Virus record (IMG/VR): IMGVR_UViG_3300038825_001329
Location: 1 to 49,405 of that record
Direction: 5' to 3' (one strand)
DNA from: a virus
DNA length: 49,405 nt
The position numbers were made by a program, and so were the translations under genes. Positions within the stretch are counted from its first letter, which is position 1, and each line of letters opens with the position of its first letter. The notes under the pieces are model-generated. The model did no database searches. It was not told the DNA's origin and worked only from the letters and a program-made list of their open reading frames with translations. Positions 13,286 to 22,532 of the stretch are shown here, in pieces.

Positions 13286-16020
13286 TGGCTAACAAGATCG
13301 TCCCAATCCAAGATTCGTTCAACGCTGGCGAGTTCGGCAAGCGGATGCAGGCGCGGGTGAACTTTGACAAGTACGTCAATGCTGGCGCCACGCTAGAGAA
13401 CGTGATGCCTTTGCCGCAAGGTGGATGGACATACAGGCCTGGGTTCCGCTATATCGCAAACGCAAAGAGCGCAAGCGTTCGGCCTTGGCTAATTCCGTTT
13501 GTGTTTTCAACCGAGCAGTCCTATGTCATGGAGTTTGGCGAAAACAGTGTGCGCTGGTATCGAAACCAGGGTCAGATTGCGGCGCCTGCCACAGACGCGA
13601 CAATAACTAACGGAACTTTTGACGCTGGCATTACTGGATGGACAGACAGCAGTGCCGGAACTGGCGCAATTTCATACAACGCGGCGCTAAGCGCACTTAG
13701 TTTAGACGGCGCGGGCGCAGGAAACGAAGCCAAAGCACGGCAAAGCGTATCGACAACAAGCACCGGCGTATTGCACGTCCTCCGCTTTTATATTGATGGC
13801 GACCCAGGCGACACGGTTGTCGTGCGTGTAGGGTCAACTGCTGGTGGCAGCGAATATCTTTCTGACGCAAGCCGCGAGACGGGCTGGCATTGCGTTGAGT
13901 TTACGCCCGCGGCGTCGCCGTTCTTTGTTGAGTTTGAATGCGCGCTAAATAAAAGCGTGCCGATTGATGACGTCTTGCTGCTGGACGACGCCGCAGTAGA
14001 ACTAGAGACTCCGTGGACCGAGGCCCAGCTTCCCGACATTAGTTACGCGCAGAGCGCCGATGTTTTGTACATGTGTATTGGGCCTGTTCATCCATACAGA
14101 CTTGAGCGGTACGGCAATGCGTCGTGGTCGCTTGTTAAGGTTCTGTTTGAAGACGGGCCTTGGAAAGTTGCGAATTCTACCAGCACCACGTTGGCGCTCG
14201 GCGCTGCGAGTGGTCGCGGTGTGTCCCTGACAGCAAGCTCAGCGGTCGGGATAAACGGCGATGATGGGTTTATTGCCGCCGATGTCGGGCGCCTTGTTCG
14301 GGTCGAGTACAGCGCAGGCAATTGGACGTGGGTTCAGATTGTTGAACACACAAGCTCTACATTGGTGGCTGTGGATATCCTGGGGAAAAGTGCAGGAACT
14401 GGCGCGGTCACAAGTTGGCGACTGGGCGAATGGTCTGACCATACCGGTTGGCCAAGCGTGGTCGGGTTTATTCAGCAAAGGCTTGGGTTCGCGGCCAACA
14501 GCGCAAGCCCCCAAACATTCTGGCTAAGCAAGTCTGCCGAAATAGAGAACTTCCAAGACGAAGACGACACCGGGGACGTGCTGGCTGATAGCTCCATCTC
14601 GTACACGTTTGCTGCGCTACAGGTCAATACAATTCGCTGGATGGCTTCGCGTAAAAAGCCGGTGATTGGCACGGTTGGTGGTAACTGGACGCTGCGCTCG
14701 GATGGCGCCGTGCTGACGCCTACGGACATTGCGGCTGACTTTGAGGTAACGACAGGGGTTGCCAGGATACAGCCAGTGGAGGTGCGTTCTCGGCTGCTTT
14801 ATGCGCAAGCGCAAAAGCGAAAATTGTTAGAGCTTGCAGACGTTTTGCAAGAGTCGGGGGTGCAGGGCTATGACGCGTTTGACCTGACGTTGCTACAGGA
14901 TAGGGTGCTGTCTAGTGGGGTTACCCAGTTGTCGTATCAGCAAGAGCCCGACAGTGTTGTATGGTGCGCGCGCGAGGATGGGCAGGTGGCAGCGTTGACC
15001 TATCAGCCTGACCAGCAAGTTATTGGCTGGTCTCGGCATATTCATGGCGGCGCGTTTGATACTGAGGCTGCGGTGATTGAGAGCATTGCAAGCATTCCGG
15101 GCCAAAACGGAGCAGGGCAGTTCAAGGACTCAACTGAGCGATTCGAGGTTTGGGCGTCAGTTAAGATGACGATAAACGGGGCAACCGTCCGATATGTAGA
15201 GTGCTTGGAAAGGGCGTTCAACGGCGACGAGGACTTGCAGGAAGAGGCGTTTTATGTCGACAGCGGCTTGACGCTGGATGTCCCTATTGATATTGAGGGA
15301 ATTACTCAGGCGGACCCTGGTGTTCTAACCAGTACAGGACACGGGCTTGGTAATGGCTCGCTTGTTAGGATCGTTCGGTCGGTCGGGATGACTGAAGTCA
15401 ATGGCAATACTTATAAGGTAGCAAACGCGACGTCGGACACGTTCGAGCTGACCGATGAGGACGACGCCAATGTCGACACGACAAATTTTGCAGCTTACGT
15501 CAAAGGTGGCGAAATGCGCGAGAAGGTGTCGATCATTTCTGGCCTCACACATCTCGAAGGCGAGGCGGTGCAGGTGTTTGCGGATGGCGCGACGCAAACC
15601 CAAAAAACGGTGGCGGCGGGGCAAATTACGCTGGATTCGCCAGCGGGACTCGTCCACGTAGGTTTGCCTGTGGACCGTTTATGGCGGTCTCTAAAGCTTG
15701 CTTATGGCGGAGGCCGGCAAGGCACCGCAGTTGGTCGGTTGAAGAATATCTCCGACTTGGTTGTTGCAGTTATGGAGACGGCTGAGGGGGCGTTTTCTTG
15801 GAGCGTCGAAGAAGATGGGGTCCGAAACGAAGCGGCACAGCTGGACCTACGCAATGCAAATGACCTAGACGGTGACCCGGTGGAGTTTTACACGGGGGAA
15901 GTTCGGCTTGGTCTAGAAAGCGGATTTGACCAAGACTTGAGGATCGTTTTGACGGGCGGGCAGCCGGTTCCTGCGACAGTTTTGGCTATCGTTCCTGAAA
16001 TGGAAACGGCTAACCCGTGA
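13285..16020 (+). CDS. T7 gp12-like tail tubular protein B (nozzle)
   Basis: 911 residues. The N-terminal QDSFNAGEFGKRMQARVNFD then NVMPLPQGGWTYRPGFRYIA, and later WSDHTGWPSVVGFIQQRLGF with AANSASPQTFWLSKSAEIEN, are diagnostic of nozzle proteins; the family forms a beta-propeller hexamer that closes the tail. Residues about 100-230 (TITNGTFDAGITGWTDSSAG ... RFYIDGDPGDTVVVRVGS) look like an inserted jelly-roll carbohydrate-binding-type module, making the protein longer than T7 gp12 (about 790 residues). The frame is intact. Confidence 0.92.
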   Translation: MANKIVPIQDSFNAGEFGKRMQARVNFDKYVNAGATLENVMPLPQGGWTYRPGFRYIANAKSASVRPWLIPFVFSTEQSYVMEFGENSVRWYRNQGQIAAPATDATITNGTFDAGITGWTDSSAGTGAISYNAALSALSLDGAGAGNEAKARQSVSTTSTGVLHVLRFYIDGDPGDTVVVRVGSTAGGSEYLSDASRETGWHCVEFTPAASPFFVEFECALNKSVPIDDVLLLDDAAVELETPWTEAQLPDISYAQSADVLYMCIGPVHPYRLERYGNASWSLVKVLFEDGPWKVANSTSTTLALGAASGRGVSLTASSAVGINGDDGFIAADVGRLVRVEYSAGNWTWVQIVEHTSSTLVAVDILGKSAGTGAVTSWRLGEWSDHTGWPSVVGFIQQRLGFAANSASPQTFWLSKSAEIENFQDEDDTGDVLADSSISYTFAALQVNTIRWMASRKKPVIGTVGGNWTLRSDGAVLTPTDIAADFEVTTGVARIQPVEVRSRLLYAQAQKRKLLELADVLQESGVQGYDAFDLTLLQDRVLSSGVTQLSYQQEPDSVVWCAREDGQVAALTYQPDQQVIGWSRHIHGGAFDTEAAVIESIASIPGQNGAGQFKDSTERFEVWASVKMTINGATVRYVECLERAFNGDEDLQEEAFYVDSGLTLDVPIDIEGITQADPGVLTSTGHGLGNGSLVRIVRSVGMTEVNGNTYKVANATSDTFELTDEDDANVDTTNFAAYVKGGEMREKVSIISGLTHLEGEAVQVFADGATQTQKTVAAGQITLDSPAGLVHVGLPVDRLWRSLKLAYGGGRQGTAVGRLKNISDLVVAVMETAEGAFSWSVEEDGVRNEAAQLDLRNANDLDGDPVEFYTGEVRLGLESGFDQDLRIVLTGGQPVPATVLAIVPEMETANP

Positions 16021-16505
16021 TCGTGCGAAAGGCAAGCGCTGAGCGCCATGCCGACGTTAAGGCCATCATAGCCAGCGGCAAAGAGTTTGTTTCCGCTAGC
16101 GGCCTTCTGGGCGGCTTACATTGCGACCCCGAGGAAGTAAGGCGAACGCTAATGGTTCTGCTGCGTAACCCTGACATGAGCTTGCTAGTTGCCGATATTG
16201 ATGGCTATATCGCGGGTGGTCTGGGCATATATTGCGCGCCCTGGCAGTGGAATTTAGAAATTTTGTTTTGCGAGGAAGTGTTTTGGTGGGTGCGGCCGGA
16301 CGCGCCAAGCCGCACGGCGCACAAGCTTTTTCATGCGGCGCTAGCGGTTGTAGACGAGAAGCGGGGGGAAGGGGTGGCCCGTGTGTCGTTTAGTTGTTTA
16401 GAAACCAGCCCCAGCGGTGTGGCTCGCTTGTACGAAAGAAACGGACTTAAGAAAACAATGACTACTCACATGATGACGAGAGGGGGTGACTCGTGGGTCC
16501 AATGA
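16017..16505 (+). CDS. GNAT-like protein (T7 gp13-like position)
   Basis: 162 residues from GTG 16017, overlapping the nozzle stop. The order IVRKASAERHADVKAIIASG, MSLLVADIDGYIAGGLGIYC, WNLEILFCEEVFWWVRPDA, KLFHAALAVVDEKRGEGVAR, then GVARLYERNGLKKTMTTHMM is that of a GNAT acetyltransferase, with the final Tyr-Glu-Arg-Asn-Gly-Leu typical of the last helix. T7 and relatives encode a similar protein at this place as a virion-assembly factor. Whether it binds acetyl-CoA cannot be told; the pyrophosphate loop (Q/R-x-x-G-x-G/A) is weak. Confidence 0.78.
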   Translation: MIVRKASAERHADVKAIIASGKEFVSASGLLGGLHCDPEEVRRTLMVLLRNPDMSLLVADIDGYIAGGLGIYCAPWQWNLEILFCEEVFWWVRPDAPSRTAHKLFHAALAVVDEKRGEGVARVSFSCLETSPSGVARLYERNGLKKTMTTHMMTRGGDSWVQ

Positions 16506-16951
16506 TGATGATGAAATTGGCAGGCGCCGCGGCTAATGTTGTCGGCTCGTTTATGCAGGCAAGCCAAGAAAAGAAGATTGCTAGGCAGCAGCAGCAGCTT
16601 GATATGCAGCGCGCTCAGCGAGAGCAAGAAATTGGCGCATTGAACGCGAAAAGGCAAAGACAAGAAAACGAGCGAATGCTGTCGATGCAGACAGCGCTTA
16701 GGGCGGGTTCTGGTGGGGCTACAAGTCGCGGGTCTTCGTTGCTGATAACTGAAGACACTGCCCGCGAGGGGGAGTTTTCAGCGGCGCTAGAAGAGGCAAA
16801 CGCAACGACTAAAGCTAAAGCTATCCGAGACCAGTCAAACATAAATTATGCTGCGGCGCGCTCAAAGGCGAACGCTGGCGTTACGTCAAGCATTTTCAGA
16901 ACCGGCTCGAAACTGCTAACAAGTGGCGCTGGCAAAAGCTTGTTTGGTTGA
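16493..16951 (+). CDS. Internal virion protein, T7 gp14-like
   Basis: 152 residues from GTG 16493, with AGGGGG 6 bases upstream. An N-terminal Ala/Gly-rich hydrophobic helix (MMMMKLAGAAANVVGSFMQA) is followed by a long Gln/Arg coiled coil (QEKKIARQQQQLDMQRAQRE), GSGGATSRGSSLLITEDT and an Ala-rich helix. This is the typical build of the smallest ejection protein, which forms the outer-membrane pore in T7. The internal proteins of 16978 and 19548 follow directly, in the same order as gp14-gp15-gp16. Confidence 0.82.
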   Translation: MGPMMMMKLAGAAANVVGSFMQASQEKKIARQQQQLDMQRAQREQEIGALNAKRQRQENERMLSMQTALRAGSGGATSRGSSLLITEDTAREGEFSAALEEANATTKAKAIRDQSNINYAAARSKANAGVTSSIFRTGSKLLTSGAGKSLFG

Positions 16952-16977
16952 TTGCGGCATAAGGTAGGTATAAGCGT

Positions 16978-19545
16978 TTGGCTAGAATTCCAAGTGTAGC
17001 CGATGTCCGCCAAGTGCGGCCGGTAAGCATCCCGCAGGTTACGTATCCAGTAGAGGCGTTCACAGCGGGCGCGCGTGCGCTTCAAGCGGGCGGCGACGAA
17101 CTCTATGCGGCTGCGTCTAGGCGCGAAGAGGAAGACGCCGCAGCTGAGGCAAGGAAGGCCGACGCAGACCTGCAAAAGCGCTTGCGCGAAATGCGAAGCG
17201 GAAGCCCAGGCGACCTTGATGCTGGCGGCAATGAGCTCGACGCGGGTATCACGTCGCAGCCGACGCCTGGGTGGGCGTCAAAGCGGGGCCAGGGGCTGCT
17301 GTTATCCCAGGGTGAAATTGGCTCTGGGATAGATTCCGCGTACCAAGAAATTTTGGACGGGCTGTCCGACAAAGCGAGGCAAAAGTTTGAGCCAATAGGC
17401 ATGAGCCGGGTTAACTCGGAGCAAGACCGTTTGGCCGGGGCCGCGACCGATGCACGAGTGCTGTGGCAGGCCGAAACGTCTAAAGCCAGAGCTAGCGAGC
17501 TGGAGCAGAGCTTTATCGCTGACGGCAATGAAGCAGACAGGGTCGCGCTTGTCGATGAGCATCGCCGTGCCGCGTTGCACGGAATGGGCGTTACCTCATT
17601 AGACGCATTTGCAGACGAGGCGACCCGCGAAGACGCGAGAAAAATGGTCGAGGTGAAGGTGCGCGCTGCACTAACGCGCGCCCACGGCGAGCGTATCAAT
17701 CAATTGCTGGTCGATGACCCTAATGGGTACGACGCAGAGCACTATTTTAACGAGTACAAAGACGAGATAGACGCAACCAAACACGACACAATTTCGGCCG
17801 CTATAGAAAACGCCACGTTTGCCCGAGACGTGGCAGTCGAGGCGAGAGACGCGGTCGCAAAATACGGCGTCTCAGGTGCTGTTAAGCACGCAAAAAGTTT
17901 GGCCGATACAAAGGGCCAGGCCTTTGCGGATGCAATGCTCGTGCGGGTTAATCGGGTTGCATCCGAATACAAGGCAAATATTTCTGCAGCAGCCGCTTCG
18001 CAAAAAAAGGAGATAGTCAGCCAGGCGCTGAATGGAGCGACCCCAAGGGAGCTAATCAGAGCTTACCCAAATTGGACTGGGTGGGCAGGGAGCGGGCTTT
18101 CTGCTGTAACGTCAGCATATGAGAATGGCCAGAGTCTGAGGTCAGGCGCACCGCTTGCTATGACTTCTGATGCGCAAAGCGTAGTGGATGGGCTAAATGC
18201 CTCGATGCCCAAACAACTGGCTCTATACGACCTACCTACGCTAGAAGCCACGCTCCCAAAGCCTGTGTACGACAAGTGGAGGGTAAAAATTTGGGCTGCG
18301 CGCGCACAGTTTGACGTGAGCCAGTCGGAGAATTTTAACAAAGTAAAGGAGAATTTGAGGCCGACCCTGACACAAAAAAGTGCGCTCGAAATTCTCAAGC
18401 GCGGTGGGGTCGAGTACACCGGTGAGTGGAACGACAAAGATCCGACGCCTGCGGAGCAAGCCGCGCAAGAGCAAGCACTGAATGAGCTTGCTGCTCACAT
18501 AATTTTGAACTTGGGCGCCAACACAGAACAAACGTCTCACGAGCTGTTAGCGCTTGTTGTGCGGCAGACTCCCGCCTCGGTAAGCGTGCCTGGTATTGTC
18601 TTTGGCACAAACAAAGTTCCATTATCGGCCGAACAAAAATTAAACATAGTTAACAACCAAACCCAACTTTCTTTCTCGGCCCAGGAAGCAGCCGTTTATA
18701 TGAAAGCATTTGGGCGCCTGGATTTGACAAATCGTTCTGTTAAGGCGATTCACGCGCAAATCATTAAGAACTATAAAGAGGCTGGAGTCCCCTTGCCAAA
18801 GACGCATGAAAAAGTCCCAAAGCTAAACGACCAACAGTTAATGGCGTTCTATGTTCTAGGAACTGAGTTTAGCGACCAACCAGACGGGGGGAGTAAAGAA
18901 GACCGAAAGTTATACGTCTCCCGTTTAAACAACATGCAGGCGAAAACTCTTGGAATGACAATCGGCCCTTCTCCAGACGAAACAGCAGAGCAGGAAGAAG
19001 CCGAGCAACAGGCGCGAAGAGACCAGAAAGAGCAACAAAAACAAGCTGCCTTGGTTCGGGTCCGAGAGCAAGGTGAAAAAGCGGCAAACGCGTTTAAGGA
19101 ATTGGGCGGAAGTGTTGCTAAGCAGGCCGGTAGCGAGTATTTGCCTGAAGTTAAGGCGTCGCTAGACCAAATCAATGATAAGGGCCTCACTGAAAGGCAA
19201 GTAAAATTGGTGCGGTATCACCAAGCTGTTTTGTACGCTGGCGCCGCATTGGTCGATAATAATGGCGATGTAACTACGGTTCGCACAATTGGCGTGTCCG
19301 GCCCGCAAGAAGCAAGGGGGTTTACAGGCGATAAGTCGAAAATAATTTACGAAATCCCTAGCTTTGTTGGCGGCAAAGTGTTGTCACAACAAGAGGCTAT
19401 CAAGCACGCAGAAAGCGTAGGCTGGGAAAAGTTTCCTGCATTCGATATAGGTACGAAGGAAGGGAAAAAAGCCTACGAGAAATTTAAGAAGACTTTTGAA
19501 ATAATAAGAGCGCGCGACCTTAAGCGTGCGCGCGGAGACAATTAG
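16978..19545 (+). CDS. Internal virion (ejection) protein, T7 gp15-like
   Basis: 855 residues from TTG 16978 with AAGGTAGG upstream; no nearby ATG suits. It is almost entirely helical. The N-terminus (RIPSVADVRQVRPVSIPQVT) and the following Ala/Glu-rich helical region with PTPGWASKRGQGLLLSQGEI match the build of podoviral gp15-like proteins. Later parts contain coiled coils (EQEEAEQQARRDQKEQQKQA at about 665-685). It is ejected with DNA and forms the periplasmic tube in T7. No lytic domain is visible. Confidence 0.8.
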   Translation: MARIPSVADVRQVRPVSIPQVTYPVEAFTAGARALQAGGDELYAAASRREEEDAAAEARKADADLQKRLREMRSGSPGDLDAGGNELDAGITSQPTPGWASKRGQGLLLSQGEIGSGIDSAYQEILDGLSDKARQKFEPIGMSRVNSEQDRLAGAATDARVLWQAETSKARASELEQSFIADGNEADRVALVDEHRRAALHGMGVTSLDAFADEATREDARKMVEVKVRAALTRAHGERINQLLVDDPNGYDAEHYFNEYKDEIDATKHDTISAAIENATFARDVAVEARDAVAKYGVSGAVKHAKSLADTKGQAFADAMLVRVNRVASEYKANISAAAASQKKEIVSQALNGATPRELIRAYPNWTGWAGSGLSAVTSAYENGQSLRSGAPLAMTSDAQSVVDGLNASMPKQLALYDLPTLEATLPKPVYDKWRVKIWAARAQFDVSQSENFNKVKENLRPTLTQKSALEILKRGGVEYTGEWNDKDPTPAEQAAQEQALNELAAHIILNLGANTEQTSHELLALVVRQTPASVSVPGIVFGTNKVPLSAEQKLNIVNNQTQLSFSAQEAAVYMKAFGRLDLTNRSVKAIHAQIIKNYKEAGVPLPKTHEKVPKLNDQQLMAFYVLGTEFSDQPDGGSKEDRKLYVSRLNNMQAKTLGMTIGPSPDETAEQEEAEQQARRDQKEQQKQAALVRVREQGEKAANAFKELGGSVAKQAGSEYLPEVKASLDQINDKGLTERQVKLVRYHQAVLYAGAALVDNNGDVTTVRTIGVSGPQEARGFTGDKSKIIYEIPSFVGGKVLSQQEAIKHAESVGWEKFPAFDIGTKEGKKAYEKFKKTFEIIRARDLKRARGDN

Positions 19546-19547
19546 CG

Positions 19548-21845
19548 TTGTCCTCTATAAGCCCGTGGAATGCTTTGCTGCGCGACGACGCCAACGCTAC
19601 TGCGGAAGGCTCTGCGGCTGCGCCGCTTGGCTCAACCATGCAGGCTGTCGAAGATGCGCCAACAACGCCGTATGTTGATTCTGGTGACGAGCTGCGCATC
19701 CTTATCACAAGGGGCAGGGACGACCCTGAGCCTGCGGCATTGCCAGCACAATCTGTTCCCGCTGCCCCTGACTATGCAGCCGCACCCGCCAGTAACGAGG
19801 CGGCGCCCTACATCACTCTAGCGCTAGAGCAAGGGACTCAACCGCAGCAAGCTGCAAAGAATCGCGAGCTGTACGAAAAAACAGGAATCGACACCACAGG
19901 GGCGCCGGAGGCTGCCAAGGTTTTAGAGACTCAAGCGCTGGTTTCGTCAGTGCTTGAGAGTCTTGCCAACGCGCCGAAAGCAAGCCAATTTATGGCGAAT
20001 GAGCAGAATTCTGCTGTCGCTGCGGACCTAGCGCCAGAGGTGGTAAGTTTAGAGCGCTCCTGGAACGATGCGTTTTCCGCTTTGTCTCAAGAGGATCGCG
20101 CGAGAGTCATAGACCCACCTTCTTTGCTAGCGGACTTTGGGGGCGACCTTGCTGGAGTTCCGTTTGCCGTTGCGGCTGCTGTTGAGAATGTTGAAGCTAA
20201 CCGCCTGTCGTCACAGCAAGGCACGTCTGAGCTTGGTTTGAGTCAGGAGCTAACCAGCACGCAAAAAGCGCGTCTAGACTGGATAGGCAACCTTCGACAG
20301 CCACCAGAGGCCAGAACAACAGCCGGCAAATACGTGCAAATGGCTGCGCAGCAGCTTCCTGTGCTTGGCTCTTTGTTTTTGGCTGGCGGCGAAAAGGCCG
20401 CAATATTTGGTGGTATTGGCGCCGCGATTGGGTTTTCGTTTGGCCCTGGCGGCGCGGCCAGGGGCGCGCAGATTGGCGCAAGCTATGGCGGCAAGGCTGG
20501 CATGACGCTGGAAGCTTTCACGCAGCTCTCAGGGGAGGCTAGGCGCGAATTCTTAAAGGACCGAGACCTGGCTAGCAACCCGCTTGACCGTGAGCTGGTG
20601 AACAAGTCGGCTATGGTTGTCGGTGTGTTGGCTGCAGGCGCCGAAGTGCTTGGCGGCTATGCCGTTGGCAAGATGATGGCCGACTCGCTCAGGCAGGCGC
20701 TAACGAAAAAGCTTGCAACACGAGCCACGCGAGAAGTTTTAGCTGATGCGTTTAAGGGTCAGTTTGTTGCGGCTCTAACAGAGGGCGGGACCGAGGGTCT
20801 GCAAGAAGCAATTAAAATAGCGGCCACGCATATACAACGCGAAATTCAGGGCGGCGACTGGGCTGACATAAGCTGGGAAAGTATCGGCGAACGCTTGCTG
20901 GATGCCGTGATAAGCGGCGCCGTAGTGAGCGTTGGCATAGGAACCGGCGCGCAAGCTTTGCCGTTGGCGATGAATATCAGACAAGCGGCAGAGGCGCAAA
21001 AGCATAGGGACAATGTTGTTAAGGTGATCGAGGCCCACCGCGACAGCGAGCTGAATGCCCGGTCGCCAAGCGCGGCCAAAGACCTGCTCAACACGCTCAA
21101 CCAGAGTGCCGAGCCTATCTTAATTGAGCCCAGCGCTCTGTCGTTAGAGCTTGGCAGCCAGGGAATTAACCCTGTCAGCTGGTTTGAGAGCATAGGCGTT
21201 TCGACAGAGGCGCTAGACAAGGCAATCAAAGAAGGCCAAGACGTTGAGGTAGACGCTGCAATATTAGTTTCCGCGCTAGCCGACAGCAATGTCGCGGAAT
21301 TAGTTGCGGATAACATTCGGGCAGAGCCAAGCGCGCCAACAACGAGTGAGGTTGCGTTGCGCACCGACGCGGTTCGTCAGCGCATTAACGAAGCTGTGCG
21401 GTTGAGCGCCGAGACTGGACCTACGCCAGAATCGACAGAATTGGCCGACAATATTGCCCAGCAGTTGGTTGCTACGGGGAAAGCGACAGAGGCTGACGCC
21501 GTGATGATAGCAGCCGTATGGGAGTCTCTTTACCGGATGACCAAAGATGCGGCAGACAAAGAAGGCAAAGATTTTAATCCGCAAGAGTTTTTTGAGGGTC
21601 TGGGGCTTGACATCCGCACGCCAGAGCAGGCCGCTCAAGAAGAAGCCGCCGCGGCCCAGGCAGAGCAGGCGGCGACTGAAGCGCTCGACCCGTTGAACCA
21701 GTCGCAAGATTGGCGCGATGCCGAGGTGCAAATGCCTATGGACACGGGCGAGGTGGCGACAGTACCTGCGGGCGTTGCGATTGACTCTATTCGTGCGCGC
21801 CTTGACGCGGCAGAGCAACTAGCGAGGTGTGTGCGTGGCTCTTAG
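19548..21845 (+). CDS. Large internal virion (ejection) protein, T7 gp16 position
   Basis: 765 residues from TTG 19548, GGAG 10 bases upstream. An acidic, low-complexity N-terminus precedes helices. A Gly-zipper hydrophobic stretch (IFGGIGAAIGFSFGPGG, about residues 285-302) and MVVGVLAAGAEVLGGYAVG (about 350-370) may insert into the inner membrane. The C-terminal part is Gln/Ala/Glu-rich and ends with AIDSIRARLDAAEQL, a closing motif I associate with polyvalent or ejection proteins. It is shorter than T7 gp16 (about 1,300 residues) and lacks an obvious transglycosylase motif. Some functions may have moved to the 2866-residue protein downstream. Confidence 0.72.
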   Translation: MSSISPWNALLRDDANATAEGSAAAPLGSTMQAVEDAPTTPYVDSGDELRILITRGRDDPEPAALPAQSVPAAPDYAAAPASNEAAPYITLALEQGTQPQQAAKNRELYEKTGIDTTGAPEAAKVLETQALVSSVLESLANAPKASQFMANEQNSAVAADLAPEVVSLERSWNDAFSALSQEDRARVIDPPSLLADFGGDLAGVPFAVAAAVENVEANRLSSQQGTSELGLSQELTSTQKARLDWIGNLRQPPEARTTAGKYVQMAAQQLPVLGSLFLAGGEKAAIFGGIGAAIGFSFGPGGAARGAQIGASYGGKAGMTLEAFTQLSGEARREFLKDRDLASNPLDRELVNKSAMVVGVLAAGAEVLGGYAVGKMMADSLRQALTKKLATRATREVLADAFKGQFVAALTEGGTEGLQEAIKIAATHIQREIQGGDWADISWESIGERLLDAVISGAVVSVGIGTGAQALPLAMNIRQAAEAQKHRDNVVKVIEAHRDSELNARSPSAAKDLLNTLNQSAEPILIEPSALSLELGSQGINPVSWFESIGVSTEALDKAIKEGQDVEVDAAILVSALADSNVAELVADNIRAEPSAPTTSEVALRTDAVRQRINEAVRLSAETGPTPESTELADNIAQQLVATGKATEADAVMIAAVWESLYRMTKDAADKEGKDFNPQEFFEGLGLDIRTPEQAAQEEAAAAQAEQAATEALDPLNQSQDWRDAEVQMPMDTGEVATVPAGVAIDSIRARLDAAEQLARCVRGS

Positions 21846-22158
21846 ATGGCGAGACTTCCCTGGCCTAAAGCGACCTGACCAGGCGCCGAATGTTGAGGCA
21901 ACGCCCGTCGCCAGGCCAGACCCTCGGCTGGACTCAATTATTGAGCAATTGAAGCGCTTAGAGGCTAGTATTGAGGCGCCAACAAACAATGACGCGAAAG
22001 TCGCTGAGCTGCTGTCTGAAATACGACAAATAAGAATTGAATCAGACACAGGCATTGCGCCTGTAGCCCCCACAACTGAGTGGGTTTTTGATATAGAGCG
22101 GGGGCCTTATAATGAGATCAAACAAGTTAATGCGCGCCGCGCTTCTAAAGTTCATTGA
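21835..22158 (+). CDS. Small coiled-coil protein, unknown function
   Basis: 107 residues from GTG 21835 (GAGG 7 bases upstream; GTG 21829 is possible). It overlaps the ejection protein gene by 11 bases. The middle is a short coiled coil (LDSIIEQLKRLEASIEA, VAELLSEIRQIRIES), flanked by RDFPGLKRPDQAPNV and a C-terminal EWVFDIERGPYNEIKQVNAR beta hairpin. The IERG-x-Y-N-x-I-x-x-V-x-A pattern recurs in small phage proteins. A virion assembly or membrane-linked role is possible. Confidence 0.7.
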   Translation: MALRWRDFPGLKRPDQAPNVEATPVARPDPRLDSIIEQLKRLEASIEAPTNNDAKVAELLSEIRQIRIESDTGIAPVAPTTEWVFDIERGPYNEIKQVNARRASKVH

Positions 22159-22172
22159 GCAGGCAAGCGTCC

Positions 22173-22532
22173 ATGCCAGCTGACCCTAACATTGCAAGTT
22201 GGCTTGCAGGGGGCGCCATAGCCGGGGCTTTTGGCGTTCTTTGGTGGATAGCCAAACGCTGGATAAATCTTCAGGAAGAGCAGTTTGATGAACTGCACGA
22301 AAAAGTGTCAAAGATAGACGATAAGAAATTGGACATCGCCCAGTTTAACGGCTGGACCCGGCGGGTAGATGAGCATTTTGGTCGAATTCTTGCCCAGCAA
22401 GAGCGTGCGTTTGCCGAGAGTCGAGAAGAGCGCCAGCGCCAGTCTGAGAAGATAGAAGAACTCGTGTCCTGCACACAACGATTTAACATGAACATGGTCG
22501 AGCGTGTGGCTCGGCTTGAGAGGGATAACTGA
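22173..22532 (+). CDS. Single-pass membrane protein with coiled coil
   Basis: 119 residues from ATG 22173 (GCAGG 9 bases upstream; a TTG at 22155 is possible). One hydrophobic helix at about residues 8-27 (ASWLAGGAIAGAFGVLWWIA) is followed by a long charged coiled coil to the end (LQEEQFDELHEKVSKIDDKK, AESREERQRQSEKIEELV). This build suits an inner-membrane spanin-like or holin-accessory protein, but its place among tail genes, far from the endolysin, makes that uncertain. An ATG/TGA overlap couples it to the next gene. Confidence 0.65.
   Translation: MPADPNIASWLAGGAIAGAFGVLWWIAKRWINLQEEQFDELHEKVSKIDDKKLDIAQFNGWTRRVDEHFGRILAQQERAFAESREERQRQSEKIEELVSCTQRFNMNMVERVARLERDN

Noticed and set aside
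17103-17699. Long leftward ORF opposite the gp15-like gene
   Set aside because: Typical antisense shadow (Ser/Ala/Arg-rich) of a high-GC3 gene.
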